From Pseudolactococcus raffinolactis NBRC 100932 (GTDB lineage Bacteria > Bacillota > Bacilli > Lactobacillales > Streptococcaceae): a stretch of 41,455 nucleotides of DNA. Under the pieces are notes generated by a model. The model was not told the DNA's origin. It ran no database searches and worked only from the letters and a program-made list of their open reading frames with translations. The stretch is taken from the NCBI RefSeq assembly GCF_001591765.1, contig NZ_BCVN01000015.1, positions 1-41,455 on the forward strand, in the 5' to 3' direction. Shown piece by piece: positions 31,669-40,468 of this stretch. How positions within the stretch are numbered: the stretch's first letter is position 1; each line of letters begins with the position of its first letter. The position numbers and the translations under genes are program-made.

Positions 31669-31694
31669 AGGAAGGTGTGATTCCTTCCTTTTTG
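31669..31694 (+). terminator. Terminator before yhbY
   Basis: AGGAAGG (31669-31675) pairs with CCTTCCT (31683-31689), then TTTTTG. Confidence 0.8.
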
Positions 31695-31708
31695 TTTCTT
31701 CTAAATTA

Positions 31709-31717
31709 TGGTAAAAT
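31709..31717 (+). promoter_or_regulatory. Extended -10 promoter of the yhbY-nadD-yqeK group
   Basis: TGGTAAAAT (31709-31717), about 70 bp before yhbY. It probably drives the genes from yhbY onward. Confidence 0.5.
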
Positions 31718-31787
31718 TAAATTTAGAGATTTAAAAATTGAATCGACAGCACACAAGCGGTTATACGCTAAATAAAGAAAGAACACT

Positions 31788-32096
31788 ATGGAATTAACAG
31801 GAAAACAAAAACGCTATCTCCGCGCTGAAGCGCACCACTTGACACCGATTGTTCAAATCGGAAAAGGTGGTTTAACAAATGAAATCAAAACCAGTATTCG
31901 TAAAGCACTAGATGCCCGTGAGTTGATCAAAGTGGCGATTCTCCAAAACTCTGATGCTGATATCAATGATGTCGCAGAAGAAATCGAAGAAATGTCATTT
32001 GATGTCGTTCAAAAAATTGGCCGCATTTTAGTCGTCTTCAAAGTAGCTGAAAAACGCGAAAATCGCAAACTTTCCCTTAAAGTCAAAGACTTATAA
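31788..32096 (+). CDS. yhbY: YhbY-family ribosome-associated RNA-binding protein
   Basis: A 102-residue CRM-domain protein. The start LTGKQKRYLRAEAHHLTPIVQIGKGGLT contains the GxxG loop (GKGG) that contacts RNA, and the C-terminus IGRILVVFK is typical. It associates with the large-subunit precursor during ribosome assembly. Length is standard. The gap to nadD (32097-32178) holds a small GC-rich hairpin and the nadD ribosome binding site. Confidence 0.95.
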   Translation: MELTGKQKRYLRAEAHHLTPIVQIGKGGLTNEIKTSIRKALDARELIKVAILQNSDADINDVAEEIEEMSFDVVQKIGRILVVFKVAEKRENRKLSLKVKDL

Positions 32097-32178
32097 GCCT
32101 GTTCTTTAAGGCGAGCCGCAAGGGCTCAGCACCTCAGCACCAATTCTCACGCATGTTTTACCGTCAAAGGAGTTATTG

Positions 32179-32781
32179 ATGGGTATTGAACTTCTCACAC
32201 CCTATACGAAAGTTGAACTTGAACCTCAAAAAACTGGTGAGCGCCGTCAGATCGGTCTTTTTGTCGGGAAATTTGCCCCGATTCATCTGGCCCATCTGGT
32301 CATAGCAGATCAAGTGTGGCGCGAGCTCAACCTCGAGCGTATTTTGTTTATGCCTGAGTATGATGATGAAAATGGGACAATTATCAGCCTCTTAGTGCGT
32401 GCTTTGCAAGGGCATCCGGGCTTTGGTATTGATATGGCGCGACTCAACCGTGCGAGACAGCCCCTCATCGACACGTTGAAAACCTTGATTGCTAATAATC
32501 CGGAGACAGACTTTTATTTGATTGCTGGAAGTGATGAAATTGGTAGGTTGTCTCAGCTTGAAAATGCGTCAGAATTGGCGCAACTGGTGCAACTTGTGGG
32601 GGTGCAGCGACCAAAATTTAGGACCGGGACGTCCTTACCGATTTTGTGGGTTGATGTGCCACAGATGGATATCTCGTCCAAAAATCTGCGGGATATGATG
32701 CGGCATGGGATTGAACCTAAATTTTTGATACCAGATGCGGTGCTTGACGTAATTAAGGAGAGGGGATTGTATGGCCTTTGA
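32179..32781 (+). CDS. nadD: Nicotinate-nucleotide adenylyltransferase NadD
   Basis: About 200 residues. It joins AMP to nicotinate mononucleotide, the penultimate step of NAD synthesis. The nucleotidyltransferase motif is [15 protein letters not shown] (H-x-x-H core), and the C-terminal [12 protein letters not shown] stands for the family SSTxIR motif. The first 25 residues before that core are an extension. AAAGGAG supports ATG 32179. The gene overlaps yqeK by 11 bp, as in related genomes. Confidence 0.93.
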   Translation: MGIELLTPYTKVELEPQKTGERRQIGLFVGKFAPIHLAHLVIADQVWRELNLERILFMPEYDDENGTIISLLVRALQGHPGFGIDMARLNRARQPLIDTLKTLIANNPETDFYLIAGSDEIGRLSQLENASELAQLVQLVGVQRPKFRTGTSLPILWVDVPQMDISSKNLRDMMRHGIEPKFLIPDAVLDVIKERGLYGL

Positions 32782-33370
32782 TTTTTATCCAGAAGTTGGT
32801 CTGACACGGGCTGAACTGCTGGACAAACTTTCAGCAAATATGTCTGGGAAACGTTTTCAGCATGTGCAAAATGTTGCACAAGCCGCACTTAGGTTAGCAG
32901 AGCGTTGGGACTATCCTGACCTTAGAAAAGCAGAATTAGCGGGGCTCCTGCATGATTATGCTAAGGAAGAGACCGACGACACTTTTATCCATCTAATCCA
33001 AAAATATCAATTAGACCCAGACCTCCTCAACTGGAATAATAATGTCTGGCACGGTCTGGTTGGGATTTATAAAATTCAGGAAGATTTAGGGTTGACGGAT
33101 TCAGAGATTCTTCGAGCGATTGAGATTCATACGGTCGGGAGCGCGGACATGACCTTGCTAGATAAGATTTTGTATGTGGCAGATTATGTCGAAGCTGGGC
33201 GGACTTTTGAGGGTGTTGAGGCTGCACGTCTCCTAGCTTATGAGCAGGATTTAAATGCTGCTGTCGCTTATGAAACGGTGCACACGGTCGCATTTCTAAC
33301 TAGCAAACATGTCAGGATCTACCCACAAACGATTTTAACCTATAATGCCTATGTTGACCAACTCAAATAG
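32771..33370 (+). CDS. yqeK: YqeK-family HD-domain hydrolase
   Basis: A 199-residue HD phosphohydrolase; YqeK enzymes split diadenosine tetraphosphate symmetrically. Metal ligands are visible in [14 protein letters not shown] (HD pair) and [12 protein letters not shown]; the motif WHGLVG and [11 protein letters not shown] completes the pattern. AGGAGAGG precedes the ATG inside the end of nadD. It is co-oriented with nadD and rsfS, interrupted only by the lipase-like pseudogene. Confidence 0.93.
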   Translation: MAFDFYPEVGLTRAELLDKLSANMSGKRFQHVQNVAQAALRLAERWDYPDLRKAELAGLLHDYAKEETDDTFIHLIQKYQLDPDLLNWNNNVWHGLVGIYKIQEDLGLTDSEILRAIEIHTVGSADMTLLDKILYVADYVEAGRTFEGVEAARLLAYEQDLNAAVAYETVHTVAFLTSKHVRIYPQTILTYNAYVDQLK

Positions 33371-34311
33371 GACCAAGAAACGTTTATTCCTAGGTTTTGC
33401 CGCTGGTTTTCTGGCGATTAATGGTGCTCAACGTATCTATCAGGCTTTACTGAGGAATAGACGTAAGCGACAATTTTTAGCTTATTTAAAGAATGATCCA
33501 ACGGTTACCTTTGGCAACTTTCATCGGGCCTCGGTTTATGGTTACAAACATATTAGGAGTTCTCAAAACGTCTATTTTGCGGTAAGACAACTCTCTGATA
33601 CGCGATATATTGTTCGTCGCCATGCCCCGATTTGGGCTATGCCAGAAAGCTATGCTATCACCGATTTTGACTATAATTTTCTCAGTGATTTTGCTTATTA
33701 TGTTGATGATCAGATGGCCCTGCAAGATCATTTTGAACCGATTTGTACAGGGGATTGTTTAGATGATCGATTTCAGGTCATTCAAACAATTGATGATGAT
33801 CTGACAGGTATGCAAGCCATGGCTGTGCAAGTCAGTCGAACTCAGCTCATTATATGCTGGAACTAATCCACTGGATGCCAGGGATTTGAAGATGGATATG
33901 ACGACAATTGTCTCTAAACAAAATCTGCCTAGTTCAGAAAATAGTCAGCAGCATCAAAAAGCTGAAAAATTTTATCAGGCCCTTCAAGCGGATTATCCTA
34001 ACATGACAATCACGCTGACCGGTCATTCACTGGGCGGCTTTCTAGCTTTATACGTCGCTTGTCGACAAAGGCTTGAAGCCACGGTTTATAATGCGCCAGA
34101 CCCATGTCAACTTTTAGACGACATGCCTCAAAACCAACAACTTAAACTTAAAAATTACCGCCATGCTTATGATGCCATGGGCAATTTTGCGGGCAACGGG
34201 ACAGGTGCTGAAATATTCAGTAATCGGCGCTTTGTCCTCGCACGCACGCCCTTTGTCTATCACGGCATCGCTTCATGGCGATTTGATCCGAATGGAAAAA
34301 TAGAAAGATAA
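33345..34311 (+). pseudogene. Lipase-like alpha/beta hydrolase, frameshifted
   Basis: The first frame (from ATG 33345 or 33351, inside the end of yqeK) encodes a membrane-anchor-like N-terminus (RLFLGFAAGFLAINGA) and a domain of about 150 residues, ending abnormally at TAA 33864-33866 after SRTQLIICWN. The +1 frame carries on as YAGTNPLDARDLKMDMTT and contains the nucleophile elbow TGHSLGGFLALYVA and AGNGTGAEIF, ending at 34311. The join needs one base fewer near 33850. Together they would make some 320 residues with a class-3-lipase-type fold. The downstream part could start at ATG 33886 or 33892 but would lack the N-terminal half. Confidence 0.7.
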
Positions 34312-34317
34312 AACAAG

Positions 34318-34674
34318 ATGACAACTCAAAATGTACTACAAATCGCAGTGAAAGCTGCAGATGATAAAAAAGCTCTTAATATTGTTGCCCTAGATATGCG
34401 TGAAGTGAGCGGTGTCATGGACACGCTTGTCGTGATGGAAGCTATGAATGCGCGTCAAATCGACGCCATCGTGGACAATATTACAGAAGCAATCAAAAAA
34501 GATGGCGGCGAAATCCACGGCGTTGAAGGCGTTGGTGCAGATGGTTGGGTCCTAATTGACTTGATTGACGTGGTTATCAATGTCATGACTCATGATTCAC
34601 GCCTGACCTACAGCCTTGAAAAACTTTGGCATGATGCGCCAGATATCGACGTTGACAAGTGGTTGACAGTATAA
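34318..34674 (+). CDS. rsfS: Ribosomal silencing factor RsfS
   Basis: A 118-residue protein of the RsfS/YbeB/Iojap family, which binds ribosomal protein uL14 and prevents subunit joining when nutrients are short. The characteristic motif GVEGVGADGWVLIDLIDVVINVM is intact, with TYSLEKLWHDAP near the end. The position after yqeK is conserved. The ATG lies 6 bp after the lipase-like frame, so it probably depends on transcription through that pseudogene. Confidence 0.95.
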   Translation: MTTQNVLQIAVKAADDKKALNIVALDMREVSGVMDTLVVMEAMNARQIDAIVDNITEAIKKDGGEIHGVEGVGADGWVLIDLIDVVINVMTHDSRLTYSLEKLWHDAPDIDVDKWLTV

Positions 34675-34724
34675 TGATACTGAAAGCGGTGCGACTTCAA
34701 GCGCATCTAACTAAGTGAGAAAAT

Positions 34725-35480
34725 ATGGATAATTATCAAGAATTTGCACGCGTTTATGATACGATTATGGATGACACGCTCTATGAAGCTTGGCATGACT
34801 TTTCGCGCCGTCATCTACCGTCAGAAACCAAGGAAATATTAGAGCTTGCCTGTGGTACGGGCAAGCTTTCTGTGCAGTTTGCGCGAGATGGCTACGCCGT
34901 AACAGGCCTCGACCTGTCAGAAGAAATGCTGACCATCGCTTATAACCGAGCGCTTGATGAACTGGATGACTCCGTCGGTATCGGCTTCATCGAAGGTGAC
35001 ATGCGTGATTTGAGCGACGTCGGCACCTATGACGCTGTGACCTGCTATAGCGACAGCATCTGTTACATGCCTGACCGTGAGGCCGTACAAGAAGTTTTTG
35101 ACGGCGTCTTCAACGCCTTAAATGCAGGAGGCACCTTTATCTTCGATGTGCACTCCGTGCATCAGATCGATAATGTCTTTCCAGGCTATACCTACCACGA
35201 AAACGAAGAAGACTTTGCCTTTATATGGGATTCATTTCCAGGCGAAAAAGCCCACAGTATCACCCATGAATTGACCTTCTTTGTCAAAGACAGTGACGGC
35301 AAATTCGAACGCCGTGATGAAGTTCATGACGAACGGACTTACACGATTGACAACTACTTGACCATGTTAGACAATGCCGGTTTTGTCTCAGTCCAAGTTT
35401 TTGCCGACTTTGAAGATGTTGCACCAAGTGATCAAGATGACGACAGCGCCCGTTGGTTCTTTGTTGCCAGAAAAGATTAA
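34725..35480 (+). CDS. Class I SAM-dependent methyltransferase (YqeM-like)
   Basis: A 251-residue soluble enzyme. SAM motif I is ILELACGTGKLSVQFA (about residue 39), with the acidic end of strand 2 in VTGLDLSEEML and motif IV region YDAVTCYSDSICY. It is adjacent to rsfS and tmcAL as in other Firmicutes, which suggests a role linked to translation, though the substrate is unknown. The gap to rsfS (34675-34724) holds only a weak site GTGAG. Confidence 0.9.
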   Translation: MDNYQEFARVYDTIMDDTLYEAWHDFSRRHLPSETKEILELACGTGKLSVQFARDGYAVTGLDLSEEMLTIAYNRALDELDDSVGIGFIEGDMRDLSDVGTYDAVTCYSDSICYMPDREAVQEVFDGVFNALNAGGTFIFDVHSVHQIDNVFPGYTYHENEEDFAFIWDSFPGEKAHSITHELTFFVKDSDGKFERRDEVHDERTYTIDNYLTMLDNAGFVSVQVFADFEDVAPSDQDDDSARWFFVARKD

Positions 35481-35482
35481 AC

Positions 35483-35660
35483 ATGGACATGACACCGACA
35501 GACTTCTATATCATGAAGCACTATGCAGAAAAGAGAGAGCAGTGGTGGTGGCAATCAACGAGGTGGCTGCCTAGGCTGTCTACTTAACATATTCGGCGTT
35601 CTGTTAACTATCGTCTTTATGATAGTCTTGATCAGGTTAGTAGCTGGTACACTTTTTTAA
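35483..35660 (+). pseudogene. Small membrane protein gene with a frameshift
   Basis: ATG 35483 opens MDMTPTDFYIMKHYAEKRE and then goes astray (QWWWQSTRWL) to a stop near 35585. In the next frame from about 35541 the sense continues SGGGNQRGGCLGCLLNIFGVLLTIVFMIVLIRL, a Cys/Gly motif followed by one membrane helix, to TAA 35658-35660. The change occurs just after AAGAGAGAGC, where slippage in the AG repeat (loss of two bases) would explain it. The intact product would have about 58 residues. I know of similar small one-helix proteins at this locus in streptococci, without a function. Confidence 0.55.
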
Positions 35661-35676
35661 ATGAAAGGAAAATACT

Positions 35677-36312
35677 ATGTTCTATTTAGGTATCATCGTG
35701 GTCGTTGGCTTAATTGCCTACTTGACACAAAATAAACGGGAGAGAAAATTTCCGACTTGGTTAAAAGTACTTTTAGTCATCGTAGGTTTAGTCGTTCTAG
35801 CCGACATCTCGGAAGAATTAATGGGGATTGTTTTTCTAGCCCTCATCGTTTGGTGGCTTGTTAGACGACCAAGTCGTCAAAAAAGAAAAGAGGCTAAGGC
35901 TGCAGTGCAAGTTGAAGCCATGCGCGCACAAGCCAAATCTACGCAACCGATTGACCCTATCAAACGCTATGTCTCAACACCTAAGCGTCAGGAAGCTTTG
36001 GCCGAATTAAATAGCACACCAAAAGACTTGGCAGCCTACATTCATCAGGAAATCGATACCTTCTTTATGAATGAATGGACTAAAATGTCTGTCATCTATA
36101 TGGATCAGTCGGACCAGTTTGATGATGACGTTCAAGAAAATGCTGGCCGTCAGATGCGGGAAATTTTGGATGCCATTTTTGCTAAATTTGCGAAGAAAAG
36201 ACGTGCTGAAATGGTGGAGCAGCAGTCGATTAATGAAGAACTGAAAGCCCAACATAAACAAGAAATTGACATAGCCATGCAAGTTTATGACAAATGGCAG
36301 GATAAGGCATGA
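35677..36312 (+). CDS. Membrane-anchored protein of unknown function
   Basis: A 211-residue protein. Two hydrophobic segments lie at residues 2-17 and 28-62, the second probably containing two short helices. The rest is cytoplasmic, charged and helical, including a basic stretch ([14 protein letters not shown]) and a C-terminal coiled-coil-like part ([27 protein letters not shown]). No family is recognised. GAAAGGA supports the ATG, and its stop overlaps the tmcAL ATG by 4 bp (ATGA), so the two are translationally coupled. Confidence 0.75.
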   Translation: MFYLGIIVVVGLIAYLTQNKRERKFPTWLKVLLVIVGLVVLADISEELMGIVFLALIVWWLVRRPSRQKRKEAKAAVQVEAMRAQAKSTQPIDPIKRYVSTPKRQEALAELNSTPKDLAAYIHQEIDTFFMNEWTKMSVIYMDQSDQFDDDVQENAGRQMREILDAIFAKFAKKRRAEMVEQQSINEELKAQHKQEIDIAMQVYDKWQDKA

Positions 36313-37448
36313 CCTCATCCAAAGTTTCTAGCGAAGATTCTGCCAAGATTTCAGGGATCATCGCAGAATTTAATCCCTTCCATCATGGGCATCAGTATTT
36401 GCTGTCACAAGCACAAGGTTTGAAAATCGTCATCATGAGTGGCAATTGGATGCAGCGAGGAGAGCCTGCGATCGTGGACAAGTGGACACGTGCCCAAATG
36501 GCCTTAAAAAATGGTGCGGACATCATCGTCGAGCTACCATTTTTTGCTAGTGTTCAGGGGGCTGACTATTTCGCCCAATATGCGGTGCAGATGCTTGCTG
36601 ATTTAGGCATTGATCAGTTAGTTTTTGGAACGGATTCCGATGCCATCGACTATGATAGGCTACGTCAAGTTTACCGTGAAAACGAGGCAGAGATTCAGGC
36701 CTTTCTAGAGACTTTACCTGACAATTTGTCCTATCCGCAAAAGATGCAGCAGATGTGGCAGACCTTTGCTGGGATTCGGTTTGACGGTAACACACCCAAT
36801 CACATCTTAGGACTGGCGTATACAAAAGCAGTCGCAACTGTTGCGCCTGATATTCAGTTACAACCAGTCAAGCGGCTTGGGGCAGGTTTTCACGATGAAA
36901 CCCTATCACACTTTGCATCAGCAACGGCACTTCGTGAGCACGCTGATGACGACCTCTCGAACTTTATGCCAGAGTTTACTAGTTTTCATCTCGCGCCAAA
37001 AGTCCAGTGGTCGGATTATTTTCCCTTGCTTAAATACCAGCTACTAGCTACCCGACTCACCGACATTTTCCAGGTTAATGATGAGCTGGCTGTTAGACTG
37101 AAAAGTGCCATTAAAACAGCGACAGATTTTGAAGCCTTAGTGGATGCGGTTGTGACGAAGCGCTATACCAAGGCGCGAGTCAGACGTTTGTTGACTTATA
37201 TTTTGATCAATGTGCCCAAAACGCAAGGTTTTGAACAACCTAAGCCACATGTGCTAGGCTTTTCAGCAGCAGGTCAGCGTTATCTAAAAAAATTTGATGT
37301 CGTGACTAAGGTCGGTAAAACCTATCAAGATGCACTCACGCTTCAAGCAGACGCCATCTATCGTCTAGGCAATCAAGCCATCCCTGAGCAAAATTATGGC
37401 CGACCACCGCTTAGGCAGACGCATGGCGCAGCCCAAGTAGAAAAGTAA
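36309..37448 (+). CDS. tmcAL: tRNA(Met) cytidine acetate ligase TmcAL (YlbM)
   Basis: A 379-residue enzyme that uses acetate and ATP to form N4-acetylcytidine at the wobble base of elongator tRNA-Met. The nucleotidyltransferase-like start [20 protein letters not shown] contains the H-x-x-H core; [24 protein letters not shown] and [15 protein letters not shown] are typical of the family; the C-terminal half carries the tRNA-binding helices. Length agrees with the family. No good terminator follows: a hairpin at about 37464-37479 has no T tail. Confidence 0.93.
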   Translation: MTSSKVSSEDSAKISGIIAEFNPFHHGHQYLLSQAQGLKIVIMSGNWMQRGEPAIVDKWTRAQMALKNGADIIVELPFFASVQGADYFAQYAVQMLADLGIDQLVFGTDSDAIDYDRLRQVYRENEAEIQAFLETLPDNLSYPQKMQQMWQTFAGIRFDGNTPNHILGLAYTKAVATVAPDIQLQPVKRLGAGFHDETLSHFASATALREHADDDLSNFMPEFTSFHLAPKVQWSDYFPLLKYQLLATRLTDIFQVNDELAVRLKSAIKTATDFEALVDAVVTKRYTKARVRRLLTYILINVPKTQGFEQPKPHVLGFSAAGQRYLKKFDVVTKVGKTYQDALTLQADAIYRLGNQAIPEQNYGRPPLRQTHGAAQVEK

Positions 37449-37486
37449 GTTAATACGCTAAAAAGTATCAAAAATGATACGCAGAG

Positions 37487-37514
37487 CTGACAAATGTCGA
37501 AATTATGATAAAAT
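37487..37514 (+). promoter_or_regulatory. Promoter reading into the inverted-repeat element and the YebC-family gene
   Basis: CTGACA (37487-37492), a 16-bp spacer and extended -10 TGATAAAAT (37506-37514). Predicted start near 37521, practically at the left end of the repeat. Confidence 0.5.
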
Positions 37515-37518
37515 AGTA

Positions 37519-37678
37519 TATACTCAGTTAAGTAAATAAAGTAAACATTTTGGACTATTTTCCGTCACTTCTTTGTTGACACGTCTTGACGTACACATGT
37601 ACGCCTGCGTCTTGTCGCCTTGAATTGACAAAAAATATCTCAAAAATGTTGTTTACTTTCTTTACTTAACCGAGTATA
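37519..37678. repeat. 160-bp element bounded by imperfect 32-35 bp inverted repeats
   Basis: The left arm (37519-37551, starting TATACTC, with GTTAAGTAAA and AAAGTAAACA) is matched by the right arm (37644-37678, ending GAGTATA) with two substitutions and a short insertion. The interior holds smaller hairpins such as CGTAC-acat-GTACG (37590-37603). The ends, small size and absence of an ORF resemble a MITE or a RUP/BOX-type repeat. It could also act as a long 5' leader stem of the next gene. No clear target duplication is seen beyond TA. Confidence 0.55.
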
Positions 37679-37713
37679 GCAGAATACAAAAGGATACGAA
37701 AGAAGGACTATTA

Positions 37714-38430
37714 ATGGGACGCAAATGGGCGAATATCGTTGCAAAGAAAACAGCTAAAGATGGCGCAAACTCAAAGGTTTACGCAAAATTTGGTGTGGAA
37801 ATCTACGCTGCAGCGAAACAAGGAGATCCAGATCCTGAGTCAAACTCAAAACTGAAATTTACGATTGAACGTGCGAAACAAGCGCAAGTGCCACGTCATA
37901 TTATCGACAAAGCCATTGATAAAGCCAAAGGTAGCAATGATGAAACCTTTACAGAAGGTCGTTACGAAGGCTTCGGTCCTAACGGGTCTATGGTCATCGT
38001 TGACACGTTGACAACTAATGTTAACCGGACTGCTGCTAATGTTCGTGCTGCCTATAATAAAAACGGTGGTAACTTCGGTGCCTCTGGTTCAGTATCTTAC
38101 TTGTTTGATAATACAGGTGTCATTGGGTTTGTTGGAGATAATGCAGACGAGATTTTCGAGTATCTTTTAGAAAAAGAAATCGATGTTCGTGACGTTGAGC
38201 AACAAGATGATCAAGTCATCGTTTATACAGAACCAGAAGCCTTGCACAAAGCCTTAGAAGCACTTCGTGAGAATGGTGTTGCTGAATTCACCGTGTCAGA
38301 ACTTGAATTGATTCCGCAAAGCGAAGTTGAACTATCAGGTGATGACCTAGAAACATTTGAAAAACTTATTGACGCACTTGAAGATGACGAAGACGTGCAA
38401 AAAGTTTATCACAATGTAGCGGATTTCTAA
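37714..38430 (+). CDS. YebC/PmpR-family protein (YeeN-type)
   Basis: A 238-residue protein of the YebC family, annotated as transcription factors and more recently linked to translation of difficult sequences on the ribosome. The start [31 protein letters not shown] is that of the YeeN/YeeI subgroup found in Firmicutes rather than the MAGHSKW form. Other family blocks are [38 protein letters not shown] and [20 protein letters not shown] precedes the ATG. The leader includes the right arm of the inverted-repeat element. Confidence 0.93.
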   Translation: MGRKWANIVAKKTAKDGANSKVYAKFGVEIYAAAKQGDPDPESNSKLKFTIERAKQAQVPRHIIDKAIDKAKGSNDETFTEGRYEGFGPNGSMVIVDTLTTNVNRTAANVRAAYNKNGGNFGASGSVSYLFDNTGVIGFVGDNADEIFEYLLEKEIDVRDVEQQDDQVIVYTEPEALHKALEALRENGVAEFTVSELELIPQSEVELSGDDLETFEKLIDALEDDEDVQKVYHNVADF

Positions 38431-38438
38431 TTAACAAT

Positions 38439-38469
38439 AAAAAAGGCGATGATAATCACCGCTTTTTTT
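38439..38469. terminator. Terminator between the YebC-family gene and the LysR gene
   Basis: AAAAAGGCG-TGA pairs with TCA-CCGCTTTTT (about 38439-38469) with one mismatch and a T run. A-rich flanks let it serve both convergent genes. Confidence 0.7.
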
Positions 38470-38473
38470 GTTG

Positions 38474-39319
38474 CTAATTTTGGAGTTTGGTTGATTTGTC
38501 GGTTGTTTTAAAATCAGCTTTTTCTTGAATCCATTGGGTAATGTTGGTTAACTCTGACAGGCTATCTTGTTCACGGGTGATCAGATAGAACTGTCTGCTA
38601 TATTTTTCAGATAGCTTTTGATAGGGAATGTCTTGCGCTGCACGCTGAGAGATGATGGCACAGCCGAACCCTTTTTTGAGTAGAGCGACGATCATTTCGT
38701 TATTTTGAATGGTATGTGTTTCTGTTTGGATATCGTGTTCTTCTAGATAGCGTTGCGTATAGTAGTAGACGCCAGATGTCTTTTCTCGAACAAGCCAAGG
38801 ACCCGCTTCTGGATTGCCAGCTAGGACGAGCTGATCATCAGCTAAGGGAAATCGGTGGATCTGTTTAGCTGATAGGGGTTTTTCAATAAAGCCAAAGTCG
38901 ATTTCGTGGTGTTCTAAGGCCTCTAGAACTTCAAGTGAGTTCATCATTTTAATGTCGAAAGTAATGTTAGGGAAATGCTGCCTTAAGCTGATGATTAAAT
39001 CTGGTAACAAATAGATGGAAAAAGTATGGGAAGCAGCGATAACGCAGTGAGTGATGTTATCCTTTTGTTGCTGTATCGAGAGTTTAAGTGCTTCCCAGTC
39101 ATCCAAAAGATGTCCTGTTTTTTGATAGAGTAAATCAGCCTGTGGCGTTGTCAAAATTTCCTTTCGGCCATTGCGAATGAAAAGTGTGGTATCTAATTCA
39201 TTTTCTAATTGCTTAATTTGTGCAGAAACTGTGGGTTGGACGACAAACAATAATTCCGCTGCCTTAGAGAAATTTTTAGTTTCGTAGACGGCCTTAAAGG
39301 TGGTTAATTTTTTGAACAT
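38474..39319 (-). CDS. LysR-family transcriptional regulator
   Basis: A 281-residue regulator. The winged helix is residues 1-60 (FKAVYETKNFSKAAELLFVVQPTVSAQIKQLENELDTTLF). Residues about 90-275 are the substrate-binding domain that senses a co-inducer. AGGAGAG precedes the ATG. It is divergent from the YeiH-type exporter gene with 126 bp between, the usual arrangement when a LysR protein controls its neighbour; E. coli YeiE/YeiH is similar. The effector cannot be read from the sequence; a sulphur compound is plausible from YeiH's annotation as a sulfate exporter family. Confidence 0.9.
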   Translation of the reverse strand: MFKKLTTFKAVYETKNFSKAAELLFVVQPTVSAQIKQLENELDTTLFIRNGRKEILTTPQADLLYQKTGHLLDDWEALKLSIQQQKDNITHCVIAASHTFSIYLLPDLIISLRQHFPNITFDIKMMNSLEVLEALEHHEIDFGFIEKPLSAKQIHRFPLADDQLVLAGNPEAGPWLVREKTSGVYYYTQRYLEEHDIQTETHTIQNNEMIVALLKKGFGCAIISQRAAQDIPYQKLSEKYSRQFYLITREQDSLSELTNITQWIQEKADFKTTDKSTKLQN

Positions 39320-39343
39320 CTATATTCTCTCCTATCATTTTTT

Positions 39344-39398
39344 TTGATTAAAGCTATTATATCAATTAATGAAAGTAATGGAAATTTTGAACTATAAT
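39344..39398. promoter_or_regulatory. Divergent promoters of the LysR gene and the exporter with inverted repeat
   Basis: On the minus strand TGATATAAT (39364-39356) is an extended -10 for the LysR gene. On the plus strand TATAAT (39393-39398) serves the exporter, with no good -35. TTGAT (39344-39348) and ATCAA (39361-39365), 12 bp apart, overlap the LysR promoter and could be a site for autoregulation. Confidence 0.5.
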
Positions 39399-39445
39399 AA
39401 GATGTAGAAGCAATAACTAGCCATGAAAGAAAGAGAGTCAATCAT

Positions 39446-40453
39446 ATGGAAAATGCCTTACTAAAAAAATACACCCCACTTCTACCGGGCTTGGGACTGT
39501 CTGTTTCAGTTGCCGTCCTTGCCAAAATAGTCGCCATCTTTTTACCAGATCTAGGTGGGGCAACACTTGCGATTCTTTTCGGGATTGTTTTAGGCAATAC
39601 CTTTTTTAAGCAGGAAGTTCTGGCGGTCGGGACAAAATTCTCTGAGAGTGTTTTATTAGAGTATTCCGTCGTTCTACTCGGCTTTACGGTGACCTTTCAG
39701 ACAATCAGTCATCTAGGGTTCAATGGTCTAGGCTATATTATAGCGATGATGGCGACTGTGATTTCTGCCACCATTTTAATTGGTAAAAGGCTAGGATTTT
39801 CTGACAATATGTCAACGATGATGGCGGGTGGCAATGCTGTCTGCGGTTCTTCAGCGATTGGTGCCATCGCCCCAAGTATCGGAGCTAAAGATGATGAAAA
39901 AGGACAAGTGATTACGCTCGTTAATCTGTTGGGAACTGTTATGATGTTGACATTACCTTTTTTAGGCACGATGCTTTACGGTAAAGATCTATTAGCCAAT
40001 AGTGCCTTACTAGGCGGGACTTTACAATCAGTCGGTCAAGTTGTCGCAGGTGCTAGTTTGATCAATCCAGAAACAGTCAGCTATGCCATGCTATTTAAAA
40101 TCACGCGAATTATCTTTTTAGTCGTCGTCGTTTTCGTTTTTCAACAGCGGGCCCAAAAGCAAGGGACAGCGCAAGTGCAACACCTTAAAAAAGTCAGTGT
40201 TCCGTGGTATGTCATCGCCTTTTTAAGCGTCTGTATCTTAAATAGTTGTGTTAAACTCCCCCAGTTTTTCAATGATGGGGCGCATCAAATTGGTACCTGG
40301 TTTGAAACGATTGCTTTGGCAGCGATTGGCCTGCGACTAGATTTTAAAAAGTTCATGAAAGAAGGACTCAGCTTTTTAACTTACGGTTTACTCGTCGGTA
40401 TCGTTCAGACGCTTGCAGCACTCGTTTTGATACACTTGTTTAGGATTGGTTGA
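39446..40453 (+). CDS. yeiH: YeiH-family putative sulfate exporter
   Basis: A 335-residue membrane protein with about ten hydrophobic segments, of the UPF0324/YeiH family. Typical segments are LPGLGLSVSVAVLAKIVA, GATLAILFGIVLGN and the loop MMAGGNAVCGSSAIGAIAPSIGAKDDEK with the conserved GNAVCGSSA. The family is annotated as putative sulfate or sulfonate exporters on limited evidence. It is divergent from the LysR regulator. There is no evident terminator in the 15 bp between its stop and the convergent hydrolase gene. Confidence 0.88.
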   Translation: MENALLKKYTPLLPGLGLSVSVAVLAKIVAIFLPDLGGATLAILFGIVLGNTFFKQEVLAVGTKFSESVLLEYSVVLLGFTVTFQTISHLGFNGLGYIIAMMATVISATILIGKRLGFSDNMSTMMAGGNAVCGSSAIGAIAPSIGAKDDEKGQVITLVNLLGTVMMLTLPFLGTMLYGKDLLANSALLGGTLQSVGQVVAGASLINPETVSYAMLFKITRIIFLVVVVFVFQQRAQKQGTAQVQHLKKVSVPWYVIAFLSVCILNSCVKLPQFFNDGAHQIGTWFETIALAAIGLRLDFKKFMKEGLSFLTYGLLVGIVQTLAALVLIHLFRIG

Positions 40454-40468
40454 TTAAGAAGTTAGTTG

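Noticed and set aside
37464-37480. GTATCA/TGATAC hairpin after tmcAL as a terminator
   Set aside because: Short stem with no T run after it.
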